Under the pieces are notes generated by a model. It searched no databases. It was given only the letters and a program-made list of their open reading frames with translations, and was not told the DNA's origin. A stretch of DNA of 64,000 nt from Mesohalobacter salilacus (GTDB lineage: Bacteria > Bacteroidota > Bacteroidia > Flavobacteriales > Flavobacteriaceae): positions 39,806 to 103,805 of the forward strand of contig RRZV01000032.1 of the NCBI GenBank assembly GCA_003931895.1. The letters run 5' to 3'. Made by a program: the position numbers and the translations under genes. Below, piece after piece: positions 36,533-44,781 of this stretch. Every line of letters starts with the position of its first letter. Within the stretch, counting starts at the first letter, position 1.

Positions 36533-36981
36533 AAGTAAACGAAAAACTTAAACCTTTTAAAGCTAAAGATCAAAACGGAGATGAATTTGATATTTCAAAA
36601 TACCTTGCTCAAAAACCTTTAGTTATTTATTTTTATCCTAAAAATTTTACTCCTGGTTGCACTAAAGAAGCCTGTAGTTTTAGAGATAGCTATCAAGATT
36701 TTCAAGATCTCGGTGCAGAAGTTATTGGCATAAGTGGTGACAGCGAAAGTTCGCACCAACGCTTTGCTAAAAAACACGACTTACCATTTACATTATTATC
36801 AGATCAAGATGGCAAACTCAGAAAACAATTTGGTGTAAAAAAAAGTTTGTTGGGCTTGTTGCCAGGTCGAGAAACCTTTATTTTTGACAGCAATGCGGTT
36901 TTAATCCATCGATTTAATAGCATGGATGCCAAACCACATATCAGAAAAGCCTTAAAAGTTGTCAAAGAAATTAATGCATAA
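36529..36981 (+). CDS. bcp: Thioredoxin-dependent peroxiredoxin, Bcp/PrxQ type
   Basis: A 150-residue peroxiredoxin that reduces hydroperoxides with thioredoxin. The active-site stretch NFTPGCTKEACSFRD has peroxidatic Cys44 and a second Cys49 five residues on, the atypical 2-Cys PrxQ/Bcp arrangement. 'GISGDSESSHQRFAKKHDL' and 'FTLLSDQDGKLRKQFGV' follow as in the family. The start is fixed by the ATGA overlap with the pterin gene at 36529-36532. The end overlaps the manA start. Confidence 0.92.
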   Translation: MKVNEKLKPFKAKDQNGDEFDISKYLAQKPLVIYFYPKNFTPGCTKEACSFRDSYQDFQDLGAEVIGISGDSESSHQRFAKKHDLPFTLLSDQDGKLRKQFGVKKSLLGLLPGRETFIFDSNAVLIHRFNSMDAKPHIRKALKVVKEINA

Positions 36982-37948
36982 TTCTAAACTTTATCCCTTA
37001 AAATTTAAACCCATTCTCAAAGAAAAAATTTGGGGTGGACATCATTTAAATTATAAAGATTCTTCAATTACTAAAGATACTAAAATTGGAGAATCTTGGG
37101 AAATTAGTGGCGTTGAAGGAAGTATTTCTATTGTTGAAAATGGAGATTTAAAAGGTCAAGATTTGAACGCAGTTTTAGCGAATTACAAAGAAGAGTTAGT
37201 TGGTCATTCCGTTTATAAACGTTTTGGAAATGAATTTCCTTTATTGATAAAATTTATTGATGCCAAAGAGAATCTTTCCGTTCAATTGCATCCTGACGAT
37301 AAGATTGCCAAAGCCAAGCACGATTGCATGGGTAAAACTGAAATGTGGTATATCATGGAAGCTGAAAAAAACGGTTTTATCATAGCTGATTTTAACCGAC
37401 AGATGAATCAAGAAAATTATCTCAAATCGGTTGAAAATAAATCCATAAAAGATGTTTTAAACCATATAAATGTCAAATCTGGTGATGTGTTTTTTATTGC
37501 GCCAGGATTAATTCATGCCATAGGTTCAGGTGTTTTACTCGCTGAAATTCAGCAAACCTCAGATATTACCTATAGGATTTACGACTGGGATAGAGTAGAC
37601 GATCAGGGAAATTCTCGAGAACTCCATCAAAAAGAAGCCTTAGATGCCATTGTTTTTACCTCTAAAGAGCCTAAAATAAATTACAATAAAACAGCAAATT
37701 TACCTAATGAAGTTGTTCATAATGAACATTTTAAAACAGATTATCTCAAAGTAGAAAACCAATTGAATTTAGATTTGACTAAATATGATAGTTTTACAAT
37801 TCTAATGAATGTTGGCAAGGAAGCTAAATTAAATTACAACGGAACTTCATTTTTGTTTAAAACTCAGGAAACATATCTGATTCCAGCAAGCATTTCAAAT
37901 GTTAGTATTGAAGCAAAACTAACAGAAGTTTTGATGGTTCATATATAA
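36974..37948 (+). CDS. manA: Mannose-6-phosphate isomerase, class I
   Basis: A 324-residue zinc enzyme that interconverts fructose-6-phosphate and mannose-6-phosphate, feeding GDP-mannose and surface polysaccharide synthesis. The start at 36974 (MHNSKLYPLKFKPILKEKIW) is preferred to the TTG 15 bases earlier. Family motifs include 'KIGESWEISG', 'PLLIKFIDAKENLSVQLHPD' with zinc ligands, 'GKTEMWYIM' and 'FFIAPGLIHAIGSGVLLAEI'. It overlaps the last bases of bcp, completing the idi-PTPS-bcp-manA chain. A glycosyltransferase gene lies downstream. Confidence 0.92.
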   Translation: MHNSKLYPLKFKPILKEKIWGGHHLNYKDSSITKDTKIGESWEISGVEGSISIVENGDLKGQDLNAVLANYKEELVGHSVYKRFGNEFPLLIKFIDAKENLSVQLHPDDKIAKAKHDCMGKTEMWYIMEAEKNGFIIADFNRQMNQENYLKSVENKSIKDVLNHINVKSGDVFFIAPGLIHAIGSGVLLAEIQQTSDITYRIYDWDRVDDQGNSRELHQKEALDAIVFTSKEPKINYNKTANLPNEVVHNEHFKTDYLKVENQLNLDLTKYDSFTILMNVGKEAKLNYNGTSFLFKTQETYLIPASISNVSIEAKLTEVLMVHI

Positions 37949-37995
37949 TTCTAAAATAATTATCCATTAAAAGCCGAATAATTCAAGAGCCTTTG

Positions 37996-38003
37996 TATTT
38001 TTG
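37996..38003 (+). promoter_or_regulatory. Bacteroidetes -7 box candidate for the glycosyltransferase at 38024
   Basis: TATTTTTG fits TAnnTTTG 20 bases before the ATG at 38024. No -33 element was found. Confidence 0.35.
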
Positions 38004-38023
38004 ACTCGGTTTAAGCCAAAATT

Positions 38024-38803
38024 ATGACCCAACCCAAACCAAAAATAACTGGCCTTATCATTACGCTCAATGAAGAGAAAAATATTGGCGAAGTCATTGA
38101 AAATATAGATTTTGTAGATGAAATTATTGTTTTAGACTCTTTCTCAACTGACAAAACGGTCGATATTGCCCAATCATACAAAAATGTAATAGTCTATCAA
38201 AATAAGTTTGAAAACTTTACCGATCAACGCAATTTGGCTTTAGATTACGCCAACCACAATTGGATTTTATTTTTAGATGCAGACGAACGCCTAACAGCAG
38301 AATTGAGAGAAGAAATACTTGAAACGGTAAAACAAGATGATACTGCAGAAGCCTACTATTTTTATAGAAAGTTTATGTTTAAAGATAAACCATTACACTT
38401 CAGTGGATGGCAAACCGATAAAAATATTCGCTTATTTAAAAAAGATGCCGCTCGATATTCTAAAGAGCGTTTGGTTCACGAAATTCTAAGGGTAAAAGGC
38501 CGAACGCGAACCATGAAACATAAGCTAATTCATTATTCTTATATTGATTACAACAGTTATAAACAGAAAATGATTAGCTACGCTAAACTCAAAGCTAAAG
38601 AGCTTTACATGAAAGATGTAAAACCAAATTTTTTTCATTTTTACGTCAAACCAGCCTATAAATTTTTATACACGTTTTTGATTCGTCTTGGCATATTAGA
38701 CGGTAAGCGTGGCTTTATTATATGTTATCTAAATGCCTTGAGTGTCTATTATCGATACCCGTTTTTAAAAGCGCTTTACCGATCTAAGAAGAAACCGATT
38801 TAA
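38024..38803 (+). CDS. Glycosyltransferase family 2 (WaaE/KdtX-like)
   Basis: A 259-residue GT-A enzyme. The nucleotide-binding N-terminus is 'ITGLIITLNEEKNIGEVIEN'. The DxD-like metal site is 'WILFLDADERLT', then 'FHFYVKPAYKFLYTFLIRLGI' forms a C-terminal amphipathic/hydrophobic region. This pattern fits WaaE/KdtX-type transferases that add hexose to lipopolysaccharide inner core. The gene ends inside the convergent LPS-kinase-like gene (20-base overlap), which suits a shared LPS-core role. Confidence 0.88.
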   Translation: MTQPKPKITGLIITLNEEKNIGEVIENIDFVDEIIVLDSFSTDKTVDIAQSYKNVIVYQNKFENFTDQRNLALDYANHNWILFLDADERLTAELREEILETVKQDDTAEAYYFYRKFMFKDKPLHFSGWQTDKNIRLFKKDAARYSKERLVHEILRVKGRTRTMKHKLIHYSYIDYNSYKQKMISYAKLKAKELYMKDVKPNFFHFYVKPAYKFLYTFLIRLGILDGKRGFIICYLNALSVYYRYPFLKALYRSKKKPI

Positions 38804-39548
38804 ACCTGTTTTTAAATCGTTTTTTGCGATGAAATTTCTTTTGGAATCCAGACGTCGCTTCCCATAACATTTTAAACAATTTCTCTGAATTTTCTTCACT
38901 TAGTTGAGCATATTCGTCAGCTATAATGCTTACCATATCAAGTTTAGGCGTTAATCGCCTTAAATTAAACATACGTTGCTCTAATGTCATATTCTCGTGA
39001 AACGTCATACGGTTTAAGTCCACGAGATAAAACTCGTAATGGCTTTCATTTACTTTTTTAATCAAAGTATTGCCTGGCGAATGGTCTTTAAATTCGATAC
39101 CGTTTTCGTGTAATTCAAAACAGAACTGTGTAAATTGTCTTAAAATAGTTTCATGTTCTGGCCACTCAGAATCGGTCACTAATTCTCTAAACATTAAATC
39201 ATACTCCAAGTGCTCACATACATAATAACTGCTTGTAAGGCCTAACAAGTCTTTCTGTTCTACGTATGCTATAGGTTTTGGTGTGCCAATGCCTTTATCG
39301 GTTAAGTATTGAGCATAATTATAAGAGCGTTTAGCTTTAGAAGCTCTAAAATAGGTGTAAATGATTTTTTTTATAAAATTCGGTTTTTGAAAGGCTTTGA
39401 TATTTAAAACCAAATCACCGATATCAAAGGTTTTGATGCTATTACGACTACCGCCATAAATTAATTGACCTTGTTTATCAAAATTTGAAATACAATTTAA
39501 AATCTCAGTCTGATAAGTCCTAAAATCCGGATGAATTTTTAAAATCAT
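38784..39548 (-). CDS. LPS core kinase-like protein (Kdo/WaaP family)
   Basis: A 254-residue protein of the lipopolysaccharide kinase superfamily (InaA/Kdo kinase-like). The N-terminal lobe contains 'YGGSRNSIKTFDIGDLVLNI', the Lys-bearing part is 'IKAFQKPNF'. The catalytic loop is 'LHENGIEFKDHSPGNTLIK' with a HENGIEFKDHSPGN pattern resembling protein-kinase HxD...N motifs, and the metal Asp lies in 'FYLVDLNRMTF'. It likely phosphorylates a sugar of the lipid A-core region. It is convergent with the WaaE-like gene and the two coding ends overlap by 20 bases. Confidence 0.82.
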   Translation of the reverse strand: MILKIHPDFRTYQTEILNCISNFDKQGQLIYGGSRNSIKTFDIGDLVLNIKAFQKPNFIKKIIYTYFRASKAKRSYNYAQYLTDKGIGTPKPIAYVEQKDLLGLTSSYYVCEHLEYDLMFRELVTDSEWPEHETILRQFTQFCFELHENGIEFKDHSPGNTLIKKVNESHYEFYLVDLNRMTFHENMTLEQRMFNLRRLTPKLDMVSIIADEYAQLSEENSEKLFKMLWEATSGFQKKFHRKKRFKNRFKSVSS

Positions 39549-39730
39549 TTATTAAATAAGTCTAAATACAAAATTAAGAATATATTTTTCATAGAATGTG
39601 TAATTTTATGCAATTGTAAGTTTTATAAGTTTTGAATGTTTTAAAATCAAAAGCAAAAGAAAGCTTAATAGTTGAATCTAACTGTATTTAAGAAAATAAT
39701 TAAATTTAAGGTTATTTAAATAATAAAAAG

Positions 39731-39738
39731 TAAATTTG
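39731..39738 (+). promoter_or_regulatory. -7 box very close to the toxin-antitoxin start
   Basis: TAAATTTG, a TAnnTTTG match, ends 4 bases before the ATG at 39743. A weak TTTA lies 22 bases upstream. If used, transcription would start at or within a few bases of the ATG, giving an almost leaderless mRNA. Confidence 0.5.
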
Positions 39739-39742
39739 GTAT

Positions 39743-39982
39743 ATGAAATGGAAAAGTCACATAGAAGTTAATGATAATGTTTTAGTAGGAAAACCTGTTA
39801 TTAAAGGAACCCGTATATCAGTTGAACATATTGTAAATTTATTAGCCTCTGGATGGAGTGAAAATCAAATCTTAGAAAATTATCCTAGATTAAAAAAAGA
39901 AGATATACAATCAGTTTTTGCTTACTTGCAAGATATTATTAAAGATGGTATGCTTTATAACGAACCTCAGAAATATGCTTAG
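39743..39982 (+). CDS. DUF433 antitoxin-like protein (VapB45-type)
   Basis: A 79-residue protein with the DUF433 fold: 'VGKPVIKGTRISVEHIVNLL', 'GWSENQILENYPRLKKEDI' and 'SVFAYLQDI'. DUF433 proteins are typically DNA-binding antitoxins that pair with DUF5615 or VapC-type PIN proteins. Its TAG stop shares one base with the GTG start of the next gene (TAGTG at 39980-39984), the classic toxin-antitoxin coupling. The promoter box sits right in front of the start. Confidence 0.85.
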   Translation: MKWKSHIEVNDNVLVGKPVIKGTRISVEHIVNLLASGWSENQILENYPRLKKEDIQSVFAYLQDIIKDGMLYNEPQKYA

Positions 39983-40335
39983 TGAAACTACTTGCCAATG
40001 AAAATATTCCTTTAGCTAGCGTTAAAATTTTAAGAGACAAAGGTTATAATATTGTAGCCATTGGTCAAGAGTTCGCTGGGTATTTAGATAGTGAAGTTAT
40101 GGAACTTGCTATCAAGCAGGGTAGAACAATCATTACTTTTGATAGCGATTATGGTGAGTTAATATTTAGAAAAGGATATAAACCAGAAGCAGGTGTCATT
40201 TATATTAGACGAATATCGCATTCACCGCAGGAAGTTGGTAAATATCTTCTAAAACTGTTTAAACGGAAATCAATCATATATGAAAATGCTTTAACTGTAA
40301 TAAGTAAGGATAATATCAGACAGAGAAAATATTGA
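39982..40335 (+). CDS. DUF5615 PIN-like toxin
   Basis: A 117-residue PIN-like nuclease candidate starting with GTG. The N-terminus KLLANENIPLASVKILRDKG and the acidic patch 'TIITFDSDYGELIFRKG' are the two clusters of acidic/polar residues that form the DUF5615 metal site. In DUF5615 toxins the first cluster is often Asp-Glu-Asn; here it reads Asn-Glu-Asn, which is also common. RNase activity is expected from the family but not proven. Together with the DUF433 gene it makes a complete type II toxin-antitoxin pair next to the metal-efflux operon. Confidence 0.83.
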   Translation: MKLLANENIPLASVKILRDKGYNIVAIGQEFAGYLDSEVMELAIKQGRTIITFDSDYGELIFRKGYKPEAGVIYIRRISHSPQEVGKYLLKLFKRKSIIYENALTVISKDNIRQRKY

Positions 40336-40363
40336 CAGATTTATTAAAAATATCTTACCTTTG
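40331..40363 (+). promoter_or_regulatory. Bacteroidetes-type promoter for the metal-efflux operon
   Basis: A perfect -7 box TACCTTTG lies at 40356-40363, and an ATTG that approximates the -33 TTTG at 40331-40334 is spaced 21 bases away. The ATG of the first gene is at 40372, only 8 bases after the -7 box, so the leader would be a few bases or absent. Confidence 0.6.
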
Positions 40364-40371
40364 TAAAACTT

Positions 40372-40782
40372 ATGAAATCTCTTTTCAATCAAATATTAAG
40401 TGTTTTAATGGCTATTGTAGTCTTAGTTTCTACAATGTCAATGACAGTTAGTGCCCACTACTGCGGTAATATTTTGGTTGATAAAACGATTATGAAACCC
40501 GCTCAAAAATGTGCAATGCACGATAAGCAAGCGCATCAAGAGTCTAATCAAAATGATAAAGATTGTTGTGATGATGAAATTGAAATCATAAAAGGTCAAG
40601 ACCAATTAAAACTTCAATCTACTGATTTTGAATTGCCACAACCCATTTTTGTTCAAGCTTTGGTTTATACGTTTTTTTTAAAACCAATTCTTCAAACCAA
40701 TACCATACCATCACATTACGAATATCCACCGCCTTTATACGTAAGGAACTTTCAAGCTTTTTATCAAGTTTATTTGATTTGA
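40372..40782 (+). CDS. HYC_CC_PP family protein (metal-efflux accessory)
   Basis: A 136-residue protein with an N-terminal signal/transmembrane segment (ILSVLMAIVVLVSTMSMTVSA). The three family signatures are present in order: HYC (SAHYCG, about residues 28-32), CC (DKDCCDD, about 61-68) and PPP (YPPPLYVRN, about 117-126). The Cys/His pairs in the mature part suggest metal binding in the periplasm; function is unknown. It is the first gene of the CusA/TolC/ArsP-like/CusB operon and is directly preceded by a strong -7 box, so it is probably part of copper or heavy-metal handling. Confidence 0.78.
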   Translation: MKSLFNQILSVLMAIVVLVSTMSMTVSAHYCGNILVDKTIMKPAQKCAMHDKQAHQESNQNDKDCCDDEIEIIKGQDQLKLQSTDFELPQPIFVQALVYTFFLKPILQTNTIPSHYEYPPPLYVRNFQAFYQVYLI

Positions 40783-40869
40783 TGTATTAAAACTTAACAC
40801 AATTATTTCATCTGATTTTCTTCAGAATGAAAACCAATACGCGTGTATATGTTTTAATATCATTTCTTT

Positions 40870-43800
40870 ATGCTAAATCAAATTATCAAGTTTTTTCTCA
40901 ATCAACGCTTAGTATCGTTTATTCTTTTGACCACTATTGTTATAGGCGGACTGATGGTTTCACCCTTTCAGTGGGCAGATTCTTTTTTGCCCAAAAACCC
41001 TATCCCAGTTGATGCCATTCCTAACACAGGTGCCAATCAGCAAATTGTGTTTACTGAATGGCCAGGGCGTTCTCCTCAAGATATAGATGACCAAATCACT
41101 TATCCATTAACAACCTACTTATTAGGTTTACCTGGTGTAGAATCGGTGAGAAGTAATTCTATGTTTGGGTTTTCCAGCATTTATATCATTTTTGAAGATG
41201 AGGTTGAGTTTTATTGGTCTCGCTCAAGAATACTTGAAAAACTCAGTTCTATTCCACAAGGATTATTACCTACAGATGTTAGTCCTACGCTCGGCCCAGA
41301 CGCCACAGCACTTGGTCAAGTGTTTTGGTATACTTTAGAAGCAAGAGACAAAAACAACAATCCAACTGGCGGCTGGAATTTAGACGAAATTCGTAGTGTG
41401 CAGGATTTTTATGTTAAGTACGGCTTAAGCAGTGCTAAAGGCATTTCAGAAGTAGCTTCGATTGGCGGTTTCGTTAAAGAATATCAAATTGATGTTAACC
41501 CCGATGCTTTAAAGTCTTACGGTATTTCTCTGATGCAAGTGGCTAAAGCGGTTAAAGCAAGCAATCGCGATGTTGGTGCCAAAACACTTGAAATCAATCA
41601 AGTAGAATATATTGTTCGTGGTTTAGGCTACATAGAAAGGCTTCAAGATTTTGAATCCATTGTCGTTGATGAAAATCAAAATGTGCCGATTTATCTAAAA
41701 GATGTAGCGCAAATCAAAACCGGTCCAGCCCAGCGACGCGGCGTTCTCGACAAAGCAGGAGCGGATGTAGTTGGTGGTGTTGTTGTAGCTCGAGATGGGT
41801 TTAATCCTATGGAAGCCATTAATAATATCAAAGCTAAAATTAAGGAAATTTCACCTGGTCTTCCAAGCAAAACCTTAGCTGATGGCACTGAAAGTCAACT
41901 TAAAATTGTGCCGTTTTACGATCGTTCAGAATTGATAAAAGAAACCATTACAACCTTAGAAGATGCCATTAGTCTGCAACTAATTATTGCACTTTTTGTT
42001 GTCATCATAATCGTTTTCAACTTAAGAGCGTCTTTGGTCATTTCAGCTGTATTACCCATTTCAGTGTTACTGGTGTTTATCGCTATGAAATTGTTTAATG
42101 TGCAAGCCAATATTGTTGCTTTATCAGGTATTGCTATTGCTATTGGAACGATGATAGATTTGGCAATTATCCTTTCTGAAAATGTATTGAAGAAACTTGA
42201 AGAATCCCCTAAAAATTCATCAATCAAAAATATTTATGAAGGTTCTGCTGAAGTCAGTTCGGCCATTTTGACTGCTGTTTTAACTACGGTTGTTAGTTTT
42301 ATTCCTGTTTTTGCTTTAGAAGCTGCTGAAGGAAAACTGTTTATTCCGTTGGCTTACACTAAAACTTTTGCACTTATTTCTGCATTTTTAGTTACAGTTT
42401 TAATTTTACCAACTTTGATGTCTGTGGTTTTTAAATTTAAAATCAACAAGACAAAAACAGCCTATTACCTCAACACTTTTCTTGGATTACTTGGACTTTG
42501 GACCATCTTTTATGAGTTTTGGCTGGGGTTTTTTATTCTGCTTTATGCCATCAGTTATTTAAGTTCTTATCAATCGTTTGATAATAAATTTCGCTTCAAA
42601 AACCTACACTTTTATGTATTGATTTTAGGGGTTTTAGTTTTACTTTCAGAGTTTTGGTTACCCTTAGGCGCACAACATTCCTTAGGTTCAAACATCATTT
42701 TTGTTAGTGTTTTAGTGGGCGTTTTAGTCGCTTTTTATCTTTTGCTACAAAAATATTATACTCAAATATTATCTTTCTTTTTAAAACATCTTAGAGGGTT
42801 TCTCATCTTACCCTTATCGGCGATTTTAATAGGAATTATGATTTGGCTTGGGTTCTCGAGTGTTTTTCATTGGCCAAAACAGGCTTCCAATGCCATTGGT
42901 TTTTCAATAGAAAAAACCGGATTTTGGAAGACAATGGATGAAACCTTTCCTGGCATTGGTAAAGAGTTTATGCCAAGCTTAGCTGAGGGCAGTTTTATCT
43001 TAATGCCAACCAGTATGACGCATTCAGGCATCGAGTTTAACAAAGATAAACTTCAACAAATGGATATTTTGGTAAGCCAAATTCCAGAAGTTAAAACTGT
43101 AGTCGGAAAGTTAGGTCGAATAGAATCAGCTATTGACCCAGCACCAATTTCGATGTTCGAAAATTTAATCACTTACAAATCAGAATTTATATTAGACGAT
43201 AATAAAGACTTGAAAGCTTTTGAAGTTAATGATAAGGGATGGTTTAAAATTCAAGGTGTAAAAATTGAAAACAGTCAAGTCCACATCACAAAAAGTTCAA
43301 ATGATTTGCTTTGGTTTGATAATCAAAACTATGTGTTCGCAAACAAAAACGCTGAGATATTTTCAGACGACATTCAATCTGACATATTTTATGAAATTAA
43401 AAATAATTTCGAACCCTATTTAGTCGAAGATGAAGATGGGAAATACTTTAGAAATTGGCGGGAACACATTCAATCACCCGACGATATTTGGAATGAAATT
43501 GTAAAAGCCACCAAAATTCCAGGATTGACTTCTGCGCCCAAGCTGCAACCTATTGAAACCCGACAAATTATGTTACAAACGGGAATGCGAGCACCAATGG
43601 GCATAAAAGTTTCAGGACCTGATTTAAAAACCATTGAAAATTTTGGTCAGCAATTAGAACGTATTTTAAAACAGGTCGATGAAGTTAAATCCCAAGCTGT
43701 GTTTGCGGATAGAGTAGTGGCCAAGCCGTATTTGCACATCAATCTCAACAGAAAAAATTTAGCCCGATATGGATTGAGCATCAACGATGTCCAAAACTAT

Positions 43801-44781
43801 ATTGCTGTGGCTATTGGCGGAGAAATCCTGACGCAAACCGTAGAAGGCCGAGAACGTTATAATGTGCGAGTTCGTTATCCTCGTGAACTGAGAAACTCCC
43901 CTGAAGCGATTCAAAATATGCTGATTTCAACCTCGTCTAACACGCAAATTCCATTGGGAGAACTTGTGGATATTGAATACAAGCCTGGTCCGCAAATGAT
44001 CAAGAGAGAAGAAACTTTTCTTAATTCATATGTCTTGTTTGATAGAGCTGATGGCGTTGCTGAAGTCACTGCGGTTGAAGCCGCGAGAGATGCAATTGCT
44101 GATGAAATCAAAAGCGACAACCTGAAAGTGCCCAGTGGTGTTAGCTATAGGTTTGCAGGTAATTTTGAAAATCAAGTGCGTTCAGAAAAACGTTTATCGC
44201 TTATAATACCAGTGGTTTTTGTGGTGATTTTCTTGATTTTATATTTCCAATTTAAATCTGTAAAAATCAGTTTGATGGTTTTTACGTCTGTGGCTTTAGC
44301 CTTTAGCGGTGGCTTTATAATGATTTGGTTGTATGGTCAAGATTGGTTTTTGAACTTGAATTGGTTTGGGGAAAACATAAGAAATATTTTTCAAATCAAA
44401 ACCATTAATATTAGTGTTGCTGTTTGGGTAGGATTTATTGCTTTGTTTGGCATAGCTACCGATGATGCCGTCTTAATGGCAACTTATCTCAAGCAGTCTT
44501 TTAAAACTAATCCGACCAAAACCAAAAAAGAACTTCGCGAAGTGGTAATGGAAGGTGGACTTAAGCGAATCCGTCCAGCGGTAATGACTTCTATCACAAC
44601 CATCATAGCACTTTTGCCAGTTTTATCATCAACCGGCAAAGGCTCAGACATTATGGTGCCGATGGCTATTCCAGCTTTTGGTGGTATGCTGATGGCCAGT
44701 TTAACTTATTTCTTACTGCCAATTTTATTCTACATCATTTATAGCAGACAATTAAATAAATCATCTGAAGTAAAAATCTAA
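40870..44781 (+). CDS. CusA/CzcA-family heavy-metal efflux RND transporter (enlarged)
   Basis: A 1303-residue HME-RND inner-membrane pump; E. coli CusA has about 1050. The core fits: 'AIPNTGANQQIVFTEWPGRS', helix 4 'GIAIAIGTMIDLAIILSENV' with the proton-relay Asp, 'MLQTGMRAPMGIKVSGPD' with Met residues in the metal path, and 'FGIATDDAVLMATYLKQ'. Two insertions explain the length: extra hydrophobic helices at about 530-680 between the two membrane halves, and about 100 extra residues (774-877) in the periplasmic domain. Such larger forms are seen in other Bacteroidetes CusA proteins, from memory. Copper or silver is the likely substrate. Confidence 0.9.
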   Translation: MLNQIIKFFLNQRLVSFILLTTIVIGGLMVSPFQWADSFLPKNPIPVDAIPNTGANQQIVFTEWPGRSPQDIDDQITYPLTTYLLGLPGVESVRSNSMFGFSSIYIIFEDEVEFYWSRSRILEKLSSIPQGLLPTDVSPTLGPDATALGQVFWYTLEARDKNNNPTGGWNLDEIRSVQDFYVKYGLSSAKGISEVASIGGFVKEYQIDVNPDALKSYGISLMQVAKAVKASNRDVGAKTLEINQVEYIVRGLGYIERLQDFESIVVDENQNVPIYLKDVAQIKTGPAQRRGVLDKAGADVVGGVVVARDGFNPMEAINNIKAKIKEISPGLPSKTLADGTESQLKIVPFYDRSELIKETITTLEDAISLQLIIALFVVIIIVFNLRASLVISAVLPISVLLVFIAMKLFNVQANIVALSGIAIAIGTMIDLAIILSENVLKKLEESPKNSSIKNIYEGSAEVSSAILTAVLTTVVSFIPVFALEAAEGKLFIPLAYTKTFALISAFLVTVLILPTLMSVVFKFKINKTKTAYYLNTFLGLLGLWTIFYEFWLGFFILLYAISYLSSYQSFDNKFRFKNLHFYVLILGVLVLLSEFWLPLGAQHSLGSNIIFVSVLVGVLVAFYLLLQKYYTQILSFFLKHLRGFLILPLSAILIGIMIWLGFSSVFHWPKQASNAIGFSIEKTGFWKTMDETFPGIGKEFMPSLAEGSFILMPTSMTHSGIEFNKDKLQQMDILVSQIPEVKTVVGKLGRIESAIDPAPISMFENLITYKSEFILDDNKDLKAFEVNDKGWFKIQGVKIENSQVHITKSSNDLLWFDNQNYVFANKNAEIFSDDIQSDIFYEIKNNFEPYLVEDEDGKYFRNWREHIQSPDDIWNEIVKATKIPGLTSAPKLQPIETRQIMLQTGMRAPMGIKVSGPDLKTIENFGQQLERILKQVDEVKSQAVFADRVVAKPYLHINLNRKNLARYGLSINDVQNYIAVAIGGEILTQTVEGRERYNVRVRYPRELRNSPEAIQNMLISTSSNTQIPLGELVDIEYKPGPQMIKREETFLNSYVLFDRADGVAEVTAVEAARDAIADEIKSDNLKVPSGVSYRFAGNFENQVRSEKRLSLIIPVVFVVIFLILYFQFKSVKISLMVFTSVALAFSGGFIMIWLYGQDWFLNLNWFGENIRNIFQIKTINISVAVWVGFIALFGIATDDAVLMATYLKQSFKTNPTKTKKELREVVMEGGLKRIRPAVMTSITTIIALLPVLSSTGKGSDIMVPMAIPAFGGMLMASLTYFLLPILFYIIYSRQLNKSSEVKI

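Noticed and set aside
40827..41012. Plus-strand 61-residue frame overlapping the cusA start
   Set aside because: It runs in another frame over conserved cusA codons and starts 87 bases after the previous gene without a family match.
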